NCBI RefSeq assembly: GCF_004339595.1
Contig: NZ_SMFU01000008.1
Location: 186,001 to 250,000 of the forward strand
Length of the DNA stretch: 64,000 bases
Reading direction: 5' to 3'
Origin: Marinobacterium mangrovicola
GTDB lineage: Bacteria; Pseudomonadota; Gammaproteobacteria; Pseudomonadales; Balneatricaceae
The position numbers and the translations under genes were made by a program. Shown in pieces: positions 16,863 through 28,000 of this stretch (position 1 is the first letter of the stretch; every line of letters starts with the position of its first letter). A model generated the notes under the pieces. It was not told where the DNA came from, ran no database searches, and saw only the letters and a list, made by a program, of their open reading frames with translations.

Positions 16863-17945
16863 ATGAGTGACAAACAGCGGATTGCTGAGCTGGAAGCAGA
16901 GGTAGCCCGTCTTAAAGAGGAGCGTCAGGCTCTGGCGCGGCTGCGGCGTCTGATCGACCAGATGCCCAGCGGAGTGCTGGTGATCGATAACCGGGGTCTG
17001 ATTACCGAGAGCAACCCCGCCGCGCGGGAGCTGCTGGGCACCGAGCTCAGCGGCCAGCGCTGGGTGGATGTGATCAACGCCTGTTTTGCGCCTCGCCCCG
17101 ATGATGGTCACGAAGTTTCGCTGAAAAACGGCAAACGGGTCAGTCTCGCCACGAGAGCGTTGGAAGGGGAGCCGGGGCAGCTTGTGTTCCTCTCCGATCA
17201 GACCGATACACGTCTATTGCAGAACAAGCTGCACCACTACCAGCGCCTGTCGGAAATGGGCCGGATGATGGCCTCACTGGCGCATCAGGTGCGCACGCCG
17301 CTCTCTGCAGCGCTGTTGTACGCCAGCCATCTCGGCGCGCCCCAGCTGGATGATGACAAGAGGATCCGCTTTGCCGGCAAGGTGAAGTCACGCTTGACTC
17401 ACCTGGAGCAGCAGGTGCGCGATATGCTGATCTTTGCCCGCGGAGAAACCAAGCTTGAAAACCGGGTCACCGGGCGAGAGCTGGAGCTGCGTATCGATGA
17501 TCTGCTGGATACGCCTCTGGCCGGCGCGGATGCGGACTGTCACCTGGTTAATCAGGCGCCTGATGCGGTGATCCAATGCAACCTGGAAGCGCTGCTGGGG
17601 GCCGTCATGAACCTGGTCAACAATGCTCTCCAGGCCTGTGGTGAGGGGGCTGAACTGACGATTCGCCTGGCGCAGGAAAATGAAAAATTGCGCCTGGATG
17701 TAATCGATACCGGGCCGGGGATGAGCCCGGAGCAGGTGCGTCGGGCGATGGAGCCGTTTTACACCACCAAGTCTCATGGCACCGGGCTGGGCCTTGCTGT
17801 GGCCCAGGTGATCGCCCGTGCCCATCACGGTGAATTTCAGATTCTATCCAAGCCGGGAACTGGCACCTGCGCTACCTTTTTACTACCCCTAATGGAAACG
17901 GCCGCTGACGATTCAGTGGTTGAACAGAGCGGAAAGGATTTATGA
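16863..17945 (+). CDS. fleS: FleS, flagellar sensor histidine kinase
   Basis: This is a soluble 360-residue PAS-histidine kinase with no membrane segment. After an N-terminal coiled coil (IAELEAEVARLKEERQAL) comes a PAS domain (MPSGVLVIDNRGLITESNPAA). The phosphoacceptor box MASLAHQVRTPLSAAL has H141, and the HATPase region shows MNLVNNALQAC, DTGPGMSPEQ and GTGLGLAVAQV. In pseudomonads FleS phosphorylates FleR, which drives class III (basal body-hook) genes. The stop overlaps the fleR start by 4 bases (ATGA), so the two are coupled. No convincing sigma-54 site was found in the 96 bases upstream. Confidence 0.94.
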   Translation: MSDKQRIAELEAEVARLKEERQALARLRRLIDQMPSGVLVIDNRGLITESNPAARELLGTELSGQRWVDVINACFAPRPDDGHEVSLKNGKRVSLATRALEGEPGQLVFLSDQTDTRLLQNKLHHYQRLSEMGRMMASLAHQVRTPLSAALLYASHLGAPQLDDDKRIRFAGKVKSRLTHLEQQVRDMLIFARGETKLENRVTGRELELRIDDLLDTPLAGADADCHLVNQAPDAVIQCNLEALLGAVMNLVNNALQACGEGAELTIRLAQENEKLRLDVIDTGPGMSPEQVRRAMEPFYTTKSHGTGLGLAVAQVIARAHHGEFQILSKPGTGTCATFLLPLMETAADDSVVEQSGKDL

Positions 17946-19327
17946 CCCCTAGTGTACTCATCGTCGAAGATGATCTGGAACTGCGCGAAGCGCTGGCGGA
18001 CACGCTGGAGCTGGCCGATATCGAGCATCTGACTGTAGGCAGTGGTGAGGAAGCGCTGGAGCTGCTGAAGAAGCAGCCGGTTGAGATGGTGGTGTCCGAT
18101 GTGAACATGCCGGGGATCGATGGCCATCAGCTGCTGGCGCAGGTGCGCAAGCACTACCCGGCGACGCCGGTGGCGCTGATTACCGCCTATGGTCAGGTGG
18201 AAAAGGCGGTGGACGCGATTCGTAACGGCGCCGTGGATTACCTGATGAAACCGTTCGAGCCGGAACAGCTGATCGAACTGATCCGCAATCACGCCGCTAT
18301 TGGTGGTAACAGCGGTAATACCAAGGGTAGCGAGCGCGAAGCGCCGGTGGCAGAGTCCGCTGGCAGTCAGCAACTGCTGCAGCTTGCCCAGCGGGTCGCG
18401 CAGACCGATTCCACTGTGCTGGTCACCGGTGAATCCGGCACCGGTAAAGAGGTGCTGGCGCGCTATATTCACGATCACTCCCCGCGTAGCACAGCGCCCT
18501 TCGTGGCGATCAACTGTGCGGCGATCCCGGAAAACATGCTTGAGGCCACGCTCTTCGGTCACGAAAAGGGCGCCTTTACCGGTGCCTATACCAGTGCTCC
18601 GGGTAAGTTCGAGCAGGCCAACGGCGGTACGCTGCTGCTGGATGAGATCAGTGAAATGGACCTCGGTCTGCAGGCGAAGCTGCTGCGCGTGCTGCAGGAA
18701 CAGGAGGTGGAGCGGATCGGCGGGCGCAAGACAATCCAACTGGATGTGCGCGTGCTGGCAACCAGTAACCGCAAGCTCGAAGAGTATGTGTCTGAAGGCC
18801 GTTTCCGCGAGGATCTCTACTACCGTTTGAACGTATTTCCGTTGCAGTGGCAGCCGCTGCGTGAGCGCCGTGAGGATATCGTCCCTTTGGCACGGCGGAT
18901 TCTTGCCCGCCACAGCAGCAAGATGAAACGTGGTCGTGTGCAACTCACGCCAGCGGCGGAAGCGTTGCTACGCGAGCACGACTGGCCCGGTAATGTGAGG
19001 GAACTCGATAACGCGATTCAACGGGCCCTTATCCTGCAGCCAGCCAGCCTGATCGATGGCGCTGATCTGCATCTTGCCGGCGGTGCGATTCCTTTGGCGG
19101 GTGCTGCGGTGGCGCCTGTGTCGGCGGCACCGGTCGTGGCCGCTGAAACTGATGAACAGGCCGGTGTACTCGGCCAGGACCTGCGTCAGCGGGAGTATCA
19201 GTTGATCATCGATGCGCTCAACGCCTGTGGCGGTAGTCGCAAGGATGCATCGGAGAAGCTGGGGATCAGTCCGCGCACCCTGAGGTACAAGCTGGCGCGA
19301 ATGCGGGAAGAGGGGATCGAGTTCTAA
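17942..19327 (+). CDS. fleR: FleR, NtrC-type response regulator for flagellar class III genes
   Basis: The 461-residue protein has an intact receiver (phospho-acceptor D53 in SDVNMPG), a sigma-54 AAA+ domain (Walker A GESGTGKE at 163-170, GAFTGA at 210-215, LLLDEISEMD) and a C-terminal Fis-type HTH (DASEKLGISPRTLRYKLARM). It acts with the cognate kinase FleS encoded just upstream. It closes the regulatory block; the next gene on this strand, acs, belongs to acetate metabolism. Confidence 0.95.
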   Translation: MTPSVLIVEDDLELREALADTLELADIEHLTVGSGEEALELLKKQPVEMVVSDVNMPGIDGHQLLAQVRKHYPATPVALITAYGQVEKAVDAIRNGAVDYLMKPFEPEQLIELIRNHAAIGGNSGNTKGSEREAPVAESAGSQQLLQLAQRVAQTDSTVLVTGESGTGKEVLARYIHDHSPRSTAPFVAINCAAIPENMLEATLFGHEKGAFTGAYTSAPGKFEQANGGTLLLDEISEMDLGLQAKLLRVLQEQEVERIGGRKTIQLDVRVLATSNRKLEEYVSEGRFREDLYYRLNVFPLQWQPLRERREDIVPLARRILARHSSKMKRGRVQLTPAAEALLREHDWPGNVRELDNAIQRALILQPASLIDGADLHLAGGAIPLAGAAVAPVSAAPVVAAETDEQAGVLGQDLRQREYQLIIDALNACGGSRKDASEKLGISPRTLRYKLARMREEGIEF

Positions 19328-19417
19328 ACGGTTTTGCCATAAATATTGTTCATAGTCAGGCTTGAGCGCTATACCCCTGTTTGTAAGTGCTTACGTACTT
19401 GCAATTACCAAGTTCTT

Positions 19418-19446
19418 TAGTCTAAGAATCGATAGACCAATGTCTA
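19418..19446. promoter_or_regulatory. AGACC/GTCTA inverted-repeat element upstream of acs
   Basis: The 258 bases between fleR and acs contain TAGACC-AAT-GTCTA (19433-19446), preceded by another TAGTCTA (19418-19424). This gives three half-sites in 29 bases. A closely similar element (AAGACC-TTG-GTCTA) lies at 29111-29124 between crbS and the symporter genes. LuxR-type regulators such as CrbR commonly bind imperfect inverted repeats of this size, so it is a candidate CrbR operator. The assignment is inference. I see no other clear feature here apart from a GTAAG-TG-CTTAC palindrome near 19385. Confidence 0.45.
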
Positions 19447-19585
19447 ATTCAGGGGCTTAGCACCACTCAAGTATAACTCTATGCAGATTATGAACACTCA
19501 ACTCTGGCCGCATACAACTTCATAATTACACCAGGCCAGAGCAAGATCTGTATAAAAACAAAATACCAAGGCTAGGGGCAAAACC

Positions 19586-21541
<1,956 letters not shown>

Positions 21542-21572
21542 TAGGCGTTAGTCGCCCACAGTTTTGCAGATA

Positions 21573-21611
21573 AAAAACGCCCTGTAGGCACACTGTCTAC
21601 AGGGCGTTTTT
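21573..21611. terminator. Strong hairpin terminator after acs
   Basis: A 15-base arm at 21573-21587 pairs with 21597-21611 around a 9-base loop. The arms begin with A5 and end with T5, so it can work on both strands. It isolates acs from crbR. Confidence 0.88.
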
Positions 21612-21698
21612 CGTTGATACCTGATATGATCCTCAGCGTATAAATTCCGGAATCAGGCAAGATCCCGTAGAAGGATCGAAAGCGAGGGGGAACGAGGT

Positions 21699-22364
21699 AT
21701 GGAGCTGGCCCAGAAAATCATCATTGCTGACGACCATCCGCTGTTTCGTGCGGCGTTGAAACAGGCGGTGATGCAGGCAGTGCCGGGAGTCACCATCCTG
21801 GAAGCGGATACTCTGGCCGCCGTGCAGGAAACCGCAGAAGCCCATGGCGATGCCGATCTGGTTCTGCTCGATATCCATATGCCGGGCGCCCAGGGATTTT
21901 CCGGCCTGGTCTTTATGCGCGGTCAGCATCCAGGAATTCCCGTCGTGGTGGTCTCCGGCAGCGAAGAGCCCCATGTGATGAAGCGGGCGATCGATTACGG
22001 AGCTTCAGGTTTTATCCCCAAATCAGCACCGCTGGAAGTGATCTCCGAAGCGATTACCGCTGTGCTCCAGGGGGAGGAGTGGCTGCCGCAGGAGATCTCC
22101 GAAACCCTCGATGATCTGGTCACCGAAGAGGACCAGAAGTTTGCCGCAGCGCTGGCGTCACTGACGCCTCAGCAGTTCCGCGTACTGACCATGCTGACCG
22201 AAGGCCTGTTGAACAAACAGATCGCCTACGAACTCAGCGTTTCCGAAGCCACCATCAAGGCCCATGTGACCGCTATCCTGCGCAAGCTCGGTGTTCATAG
22301 TCGTACCCAGGCCGTGATCGCGGCGCAGCGTCTCGGTGTAGAGCCGCCAAAGACCGAAGTTTAA
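21699..22364 (+). CDS. crbR: CrbR (ErdR-like) LuxR-type response regulator of acetate metabolism
   Basis: The 221-residue protein has an N-terminal receiver (IIIADDHPLFRAAL, phospho-acceptor D58 in LLDIHMPG, KSAPLEVISEAI). Its C-terminal LuxR/NarL HTH reads LTPQQFRVLTMLTEGLLNKQ, with EATIKAHVTAILRKLGV. Its position immediately after acs and in the same neighbourhood as the transporter-kinase CrbS identifies it as the CrbR/ErdR regulator that activates acs. It has its own short upstream region (87 bases after the acs terminator). Confidence 0.88.
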   Translation: MELAQKIIIADDHPLFRAALKQAVMQAVPGVTILEADTLAAVQETAEAHGDADLVLLDIHMPGAQGFSGLVFMRGQHPGIPVVVVSGSEEPHVMKRAIDYGASGFIPKSAPLEVISEAITAVLQGEEWLPQEISETLDDLVTEEDQKFAAALASLTPQQFRVLTMLTEGLLNKQIAYELSVSEATIKAHVTAILRKLGVHSRTQAVIAAQRLGVEPPKTEV

Positions 22365-22407
22365 CCCGGTTTTGTCGGCGCGAGGGCCTCGATGGTTTTG
22401 ATTTACG

Positions 22408-22432
22408 CCCGTGCCAACCCAGTCGGCACGGG
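22408..22432. terminator. Hairpin between convergent crbR and ynbC
   Basis: CCCGTGCC (22408-22415) pairs with GGCACGGG (22425-22432) across a 9-base loop, in the 98 bases between two converging genes. It lacks a T-run, so a termination role is likely but not proven. Confidence 0.45.
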
Positions 22433-22462
22433 GACGTACCTCCTACAAACCCTCGTTCTGAG

Positions 22463-24217
22463 CTAGTCTTTCCGTGCGATCGATACGGTAAACATACCGG
22501 TGTTATCCACCAGCATGCCTATCTTTTTAAACCCCTCGGCTTCAACCAGCGCATCCATTTCCGCCTGAGTGCGGCAGCGCATGGACCAAAGCTTGCCTTG
22601 ATGATCGTTCAGGGTTTTTGCTATCAGTTTCTGCTGCGAGTGCCAGGGCTGGTTGGTGTATACGTAGAACCCCTGATCGCTAAGCTGACGATGGATGCCT
22701 TTGATCGCCTGGGTGATGAAGGCATTGGTGTTGAACAGCTCAAATACGCCGGATGACACGGCTATCTGGTAAGGTTTTTCTTCAGCGTAACTCTCGGCCG
22801 CAAAGGCATCGGCCTGGACAGCCTGCGCACGATCGCTAAGACAGCGCTCGGCTATCACGCCGGACATGATGTCGATGTTATTGCCCTTCAGATCACGAAG
22901 CTCCAGTTCCAAATCCCCATGTTGGGCGGCCAGCTCGAACAGGTACTGGCCGTTGCCGGCGGCGATATCGACGATGCGTATGGGTGATGAGTCCTCGTTC
23001 TCCCGCCCTGCTTTGAGTGAATCGATACACTGGTTGATCTGCTGCTTCAGCAGCACCTTGCGCTGCCGGATGCCCTGCCAACCCGGTGAATCCAGGTAGA
23101 TCCGGTCGATCAAGCGGCCGATGGGAGTCTTGCCTGTGGCGGTGTTGTTGTAGACATATTCCAGTGAGGCGCCGGAATCGAAGCCCAGCTCCCGGCCGAT
23201 TTTTATCCCCTGACTGATACCACCAAACTGTTTTATAGCCCAGCGTGATAGCGGATAGCTCGGGTTGTAGCAGGGCAGGGCCAAGGCATCGAAGCGGTCG
23301 CGGCTGTAACCGTGTTGATCGGCGTTGCACAGGTCGGGCACCTGGTGCTCACGCTCAAATACCGATTCGACAAATGTCAGGCAGCGCTGGTAGGTCGCGT
23401 TGCGGTCGTCTTCGATAAACAGTGCGTGGTGGGCGCTGGAGTTGTAATGCCACTCCTTGTGTTCTGAACTCAGTTGCTCGTAGAACCTGCGCTGGGGTGA
23501 GCGGTGCACTACCCAGTCCTTGCCGGCAGAGAGCAGCAACAGCGGGGTGGTGATGGCGCCGGCGTCATCTACCAGTCGGCGGCCGGTTTTAAGCGTATCC
23601 AGCAGCAGGGGCGTAGAGATCGACGTGGAGATCAGCGGGTCTTCGTTATAGATCTGCTGTTGCTGGCGATCGTGGGTCAGCATACGCGATTTTACGTAGC
23701 TGCTGACCCGGGGCATGAGTTTGAGTTTCTGCGCCAGTGCCAGTAAGGGTTCTGAAAACGGTATGTACAGGCGGATCTTGAACGCCGGGGTGGCGAGGAT
23801 GATACCGCGAATCTTCGGCGCGTAGTCATGTAACCAGGCCGTGGCAATCACGGCGCCCACACTGCTGGCGATCACTACGAATTGATCGCGCTTAATGCCG
23901 CTGTCCTCTTCGATACGCTGGATAAATAGATCGAGATCGTGCGCCAACTGGGCGTAACTCTCGGCATGATCGCGCTCACCCTCAGACAGGCCGTTACCAC
24001 GCGCGTCCCAGGCATAAACGCTGTAACCCTGCTGAACGAAAAAAACGGCCATTTCCGCCATGCGCGCGGAGTGTTCATGGCCGCGATGCAGCAGCACCAG
24101 AATACGTTGGTTGGAAGTTTCAGGATGCCAGTGGCGAAATACGATCCTGGTGCCGTCTGCTGCATAAAAATGATCGAGCTTGTCCTCAAGGGGGGCGGCA
24201 AGTTTGTCCTTATCCAT
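22463..24217 (-). CDS. ynbC: YnbC-like bifunctional alpha/beta hydrolase and SAM-dependent methyltransferase
   Basis: The 584-residue protein matches the length and two-domain layout of E. coli YnbC. Residues about 15-290 are a monoacylglycerol-lipase-like alpha/beta hydrolase with RILVLLHRGHEHSARM, YAWDARGNGLSEGERDH and the nucleophile elbow IASSVGAVIA. In the elbow the first Gly of GxSxG is replaced, as I recall for this family. The late His region reads HHALFIEDDRN. Residues about 350-584 form a class I methyltransferase with IVDIAAGNGQYLFEL. In E. coli the ynbABCD cluster has a phospholipid-like theme but the reaction is unknown. Its start overlaps the end of ynbA by 8 bases, so the two are translationally coupled. 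Substrate cannot be stated. Confidence 0.88.
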   Translation of the reverse strand: MDKDKLAAPLEDKLDHFYAADGTRIVFRHWHPETSNQRILVLLHRGHEHSARMAEMAVFFVQQGYSVYAWDARGNGLSEGERDHAESYAQLAHDLDLFIQRIEEDSGIKRDQFVVIASSVGAVIATAWLHDYAPKIRGIILATPAFKIRLYIPFSEPLLALAQKLKLMPRVSSYVKSRMLTHDRQQQQIYNEDPLISTSISTPLLLDTLKTGRRLVDDAGAITTPLLLLSAGKDWVVHRSPQRRFYEQLSSEHKEWHYNSSAHHALFIEDDRNATYQRCLTFVESVFEREHQVPDLCNADQHGYSRDRFDALALPCYNPSYPLSRWAIKQFGGISQGIKIGRELGFDSGASLEYVYNNTATGKTPIGRLIDRIYLDSPGWQGIRQRKVLLKQQINQCIDSLKAGRENEDSSPIRIVDIAAGNGQYLFELAAQHGDLELELRDLKGNNIDIMSGVIAERCLSDRAQAVQADAFAAESYAEEKPYQIAVSSGVFELFNTNAFITQAIKGIHRQLSDQGFYVYTNQPWHSQQKLIAKTLNDHQGKLWSMRCRTQAEMDALVEAEGFKKIGMLVDNTGMFTVSIARKD

Positions 24218-24812
24218 GGAATTTAATCACCTTCTGGCTGCGGTTGAGGATGGTGAGGGCTGCGAGGATATTCAGAGCGATAAACAGGAAACTGCCGATG
24301 CTGCCCAACAGGTCCGGCGCAACGGCGAACAGCAGGGCGATTGCGGACATCGCCAAGGCGCGGTCACTTTTGCCCAGGGGGCCTGAATTGATTCTTTGTT
24401 GGCACAGGCTGTAGCCGAGGATGGCGACCACCTCACCGAGCCAGGCGAGCAGTACGAATAGATATACTGAAAAGTCGCTGAACGCAGCGATACCGATAAA
24501 GGCGAGATAGAGCGCCGCGTCGGAGATCAGGTCACCGGTCTCGTTGAGGACGACGCCGGCGCGGCTGGTCATGTTGTGCTCACGGGCCAGCATGCCGTCG
24601 ATGGCGTTCAGCATCATTCTCAGCAGCAGAAAGATCGGCAGTCCCAACCAGAGGGCGGTGGTGTTGATAAAAAAGAGCACTAATCCGTAGGCGATCGATG
24701 CGATACAAGCCGCGGCCGTCACCTGGTTGGGGGTGATGCCTGCGGCGGCGCAGCGGCTGACGATCGGGCGCAGCAGGTTCTGAAAAGCGGGTTTTAAGTC
24801 GTAGAGGGTCAT
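24210..24812 (-). CDS. ynbA: YnbA-like CDP-alcohol phosphatidyltransferase family protein
   Basis: The 200-residue integral membrane protein (about six hydrophobic segments) carries the CDP-alcohol phosphatidyltransferase motif in variant form. The segment NAIDGMLARE continues to GVVLNETGDLISD. Two of the usual acidic residues, the first of DxxDG and the first of the last pair, are Asn. I recall the same Asn residues in E. coli YnbA, so this is a family trait rather than decay. The family makes phosphodiester lipid head groups from CDP-diacylglycerol-like donors. It is the first gene of a two-gene operon with ynbC. The E. coli partner ynbB (CdsA-like) is absent. Confidence 0.87.
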   Translation of the reverse strand: MTLYDLKPAFQNLLRPIVSRCAAAGITPNQVTAAACIASIAYGLVLFFINTTALWLGLPIFLLLRMMLNAIDGMLAREHNMTSRAGVVLNETGDLISDAALYLAFIGIAAFSDFSVYLFVLLAWLGEVVAILGYSLCQQRINSGPLGKSDRALAMSAIALLFAVAPDLLGSIGSFLFIALNILAALTILNRSQKVIKFHG

Positions 24813-25009
24813 CTAAGTCCATTTAGCCTTTTGCCAGGCGCCGTCCAGTTGGCTGCCCGGGAGGTTTGAATCTCGTACACCGCGAACTATACGCAAGAGC
24901 GCGATGACTTGAATTGATACACCTTAGTAAAAGTCGACTACGAGGTGTTTCCAGTAGTTCCCCGGCTTGGTTCCAGCGCAGTGAGTGCCGCCTGTGTATA
25001 TGAAGGATG

Positions 25010-25043
25010 AAAAGCCCCGGCCCGGTGGGTGGGGTGGGGCTTT
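25010..25043 (-). terminator. Terminator of crbS
   Basis: On the minus strand AAAGCCCC (25043-25036) pairs with GGGGCTTTT (25018-25010), enclosing a C/G-rich loop, just past the crbS stop at 25071. The second arm ends in T4. The rest of the 258 bases between ynbA and crbS (24813-25070) holds the ynbA upstream region, with no other feature I can support. Confidence 0.75.
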
Positions 25044-25070
25044 ATGCATGAAAACAGCCGAGCGTTTATA

Positions 25071-28000
25071 TCAGGCTCTGGCAGTGGCGATCATCTTGTT
25101 GATCAGCGCCCTCAGGGCGGCGGGTTTCACCGGTTTGGTCAGCAGCTGTGCGCCCCAGGCAAGAATCTCTTCACGCACCTCGTCGGTGCGGTCGGCGGTG
25201 ATCACCACGGTGGGGATCGGCTTGCTCCAGCAGGGACTCAGGTCGTTCAGGGCCATAATACCGGTCTCGGTTTCACCCAGGTGGTAATCCACCAGCATGA
25301 TGTCCGGTTCCCAGTTTTCCGCTTTTACTTTATCCACTGCCTCCGCACCGGAGAGTGCGGTCAGCACCTCGCAGGACCAGCCTTTCAGCAGTGCTGACAT
25401 CCCCTCGATAATCTTCGGCTCGTTATCGATTACCAGCACCTTGATGCCGTTAAGGCCCTTGCTGCGGATCCAGCCGCGCTGTTCCGGTTTGGGTTTCTGC
25501 GCCTTGCTGGCGTCACCCAGCGGCACGCTGACGCTGAATACCGTACCCTGGCCGGGCCAGGAGCGCACGTTAACGCTATGCCCCAGCATACGTGCGATAC
25601 GCTCGGTGATGGCCAAGCCCAGGCCCAGGCCCTTCACTTCGCTGTGCTTCGGGTTATCGATACGGCGGAACTCCTCGAACACCTCGGAGAGCTTGCTTTC
25701 GGGAATGCCGACACCGGTATCCCAGACCTCCAGCCGCAGGCTGTTGTCCTGGTGGCGTGCGCCCAGCAGCACCTTGCCCTTGGCGGTATAGCGGATGGCG
25801 TTGGAGAGAAAGTTCTGCAGAATGCGGCGCAGCAGCGCCTGGTCGGAGTAGACCACCTGTTTGCAGTTGACGTGATGGAAGCTAAGACCCTTCTCCTTGG
25901 CCACCGCATTAAACTCGGTGGAGAGATGCTGGAACATCGAATCCAGCGCGAAGTGGCTAAAGTTCGGCTCCAGGGCACCGGCGTCGAGTTTGGAGATATC
26001 GAGGATGGCGGTGATCAGCTCTTCGGCAGCGTGCAGGGCGTTATCCAGATTGCCCACCAGCTGAGTGGTTTCCGGCTCGTGTGACTGCTGTGCCAGGGCC
26101 GAGGTGAACAGACGCGCCGCGTTCAGCGGCTGCAGCAGGTCGTGGCTGGCCGAGGCGAGGAAGCGGGTTTTACCCAGGTTGGCGGCTTCCGCATCGGACT
26201 TGGCCTGGCGCAGCTCGTCCTCCATCAGGGCGCGGATGGTGTTCTCCTTACGCAGCTCCTTGTTGACCACCGACAGGGCGTGGGTTCGCTCGCGCACACG
26301 CTGCTCCAGGTTCTCGTTGGTTTCCTGCAGCGCGATCTCCGCCTTACGCCGTTCGGTAATGTCCTGGTAGAGGGTGAAGTAACCGAGCAGGTCTCCGTAT
26401 TCGCCGATATGCGGGATATAGGTTACCTCGGCGTATCGCTCCGAGCCGTCTCGGGTCGGCATGCGAGTTTCAAAGCGCTGGCGCTCGCCGTTCAGTACCT
26501 TGCGAATGTAGTGGTGTCGGTGCTCATGTTCATCCGGCGGCAGAATGTTGCGTGATGGCGTGCCGGCGATGGTGTGGCGGTCGATGCCGAAGGTGTCGGC
26601 ATAGGCCTTGTTGACGAACAGGAAGTTCCGGTCCGGATCCAGGTAGGCGATCAGGACCGGCACGTTGTCCGTGTAAACGCGGATGTTCTGTTCACTCTCA
26701 CGCAGAGCTTCTTCGGTACGCTTGTGTTCGGTGATATCCATGTAGGTGTTGACGTAGCCGCCGTTGGGCATCGGGTTGCCGCGGACTTCGAGTACGGTGC
26801 CGTCAGGGCGGTAGCGCTCAAATGCATGGGGCTCGCCGGAGCTGATCACCGCTAGACGCTCGGCCACCTGATCATCCAGGGTGCCGTTGCTAAGGCCATA
26901 TTCCCCGCGCACGGCGTTGTAGCGGAAGATCTCCTCAATAGGGCGACCCACGCAGACCAGTCCCTCGGGGTAGTTGAACATGTCGATATAACGCTGGTTC
27001 CAGGCGACCACGCGCATATTCTGATCGACCACGCTGATGCCGAGGCTGATGTTCTCGATGGTGGACTGCAGCAGGGAGCGACTGAACCTCAGTGCCTGAG
27101 ACGCTTCATCGACAATCGCCACCACGTCGCCGATCTCCATATCCTTGCCGCGCAGGGTGGAGTCCATGACGATACGGGCGGATGAAGCGCCGATAGCACC
27201 GGCAAGCAGGCGTTCGGTGTGCTGTATCAGCTCCGGTGTTGCCTTGGAGCCGGGCAGTGCCGGGTCTTCGCCGCGATGCAGGGCGTAGGTGGTAAAGGCG
27301 TGTTGGGTACGGCTGATGCCGAGGAAACGCTCTGTGAGCATCTGCAGGTCGCCAACGGATACCTGGCTGGTCATGCGGCCAGGCTCGGCGAAGTGCTTGG
27401 TATGTACGTTGGTGAAGGCACTGGCCTGGATTCTGTCCACCAGGCGCTGGCTGGTGAGCATCGATACACCAATATAGAGCAGCAGGTTAATGCTCAGGCT
27501 CCAGATCACGCCGTGGGTCAGCGGATCGAAATAGCTCAGCCCGAAAAGCGAAGTGGGCGCAGCCCAATCCGGCGTATCCCAGCCCGGTAGCAGCTGTGTC
27601 GGGATAAGGTGGGCGGACTGCATGGCCGGTACGACCAGGGTATAGACCCAGAGCAGGAAGCCGGCGGTGAGTCCTGTCAGTGCGCCGCGACGGTTGCCGC
27701 GTTTCCAGTAGATGCCGCCGACAATGGCAGGCAGGAACTGAATTGCAGCGACGAATGCCAGCAGGCCGAAGGAAGCCAGTGAGCCCTGATCGCCAAGAAT
27801 ACGGTAGTAGAAGTAACCGAGCAGCAGCAGGGTGACGATGGTGATGCGGCGTACGCGCAGCAGCAGCGATCCCAGATCTGAGGTTTCTGCGAGTTTGAGG
27901 CGCGGTATCCGCAGCAGCACCGGCATCACGATATCGTTACACACCATGGTGGCGAGGGTGATGCTGGCGACGATAACCATGCTGGTGGCGGCGGACAGGC

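Noticed and set aside
17837-18943. 368-codon open frame on the minus strand opposite fleR
   Set aside because: It is antisense to a clear fleR gene, its product is His/Gln/Arg-rich without domains, and it arises from codon bias.
24546-24620. Loss of catalytic residues in ynbA suggesting a pseudogene
   Set aside because: The Asn substitutions are, as far as I recall, shared with E. coli YnbA, and the frame is intact and coupled to ynbC.
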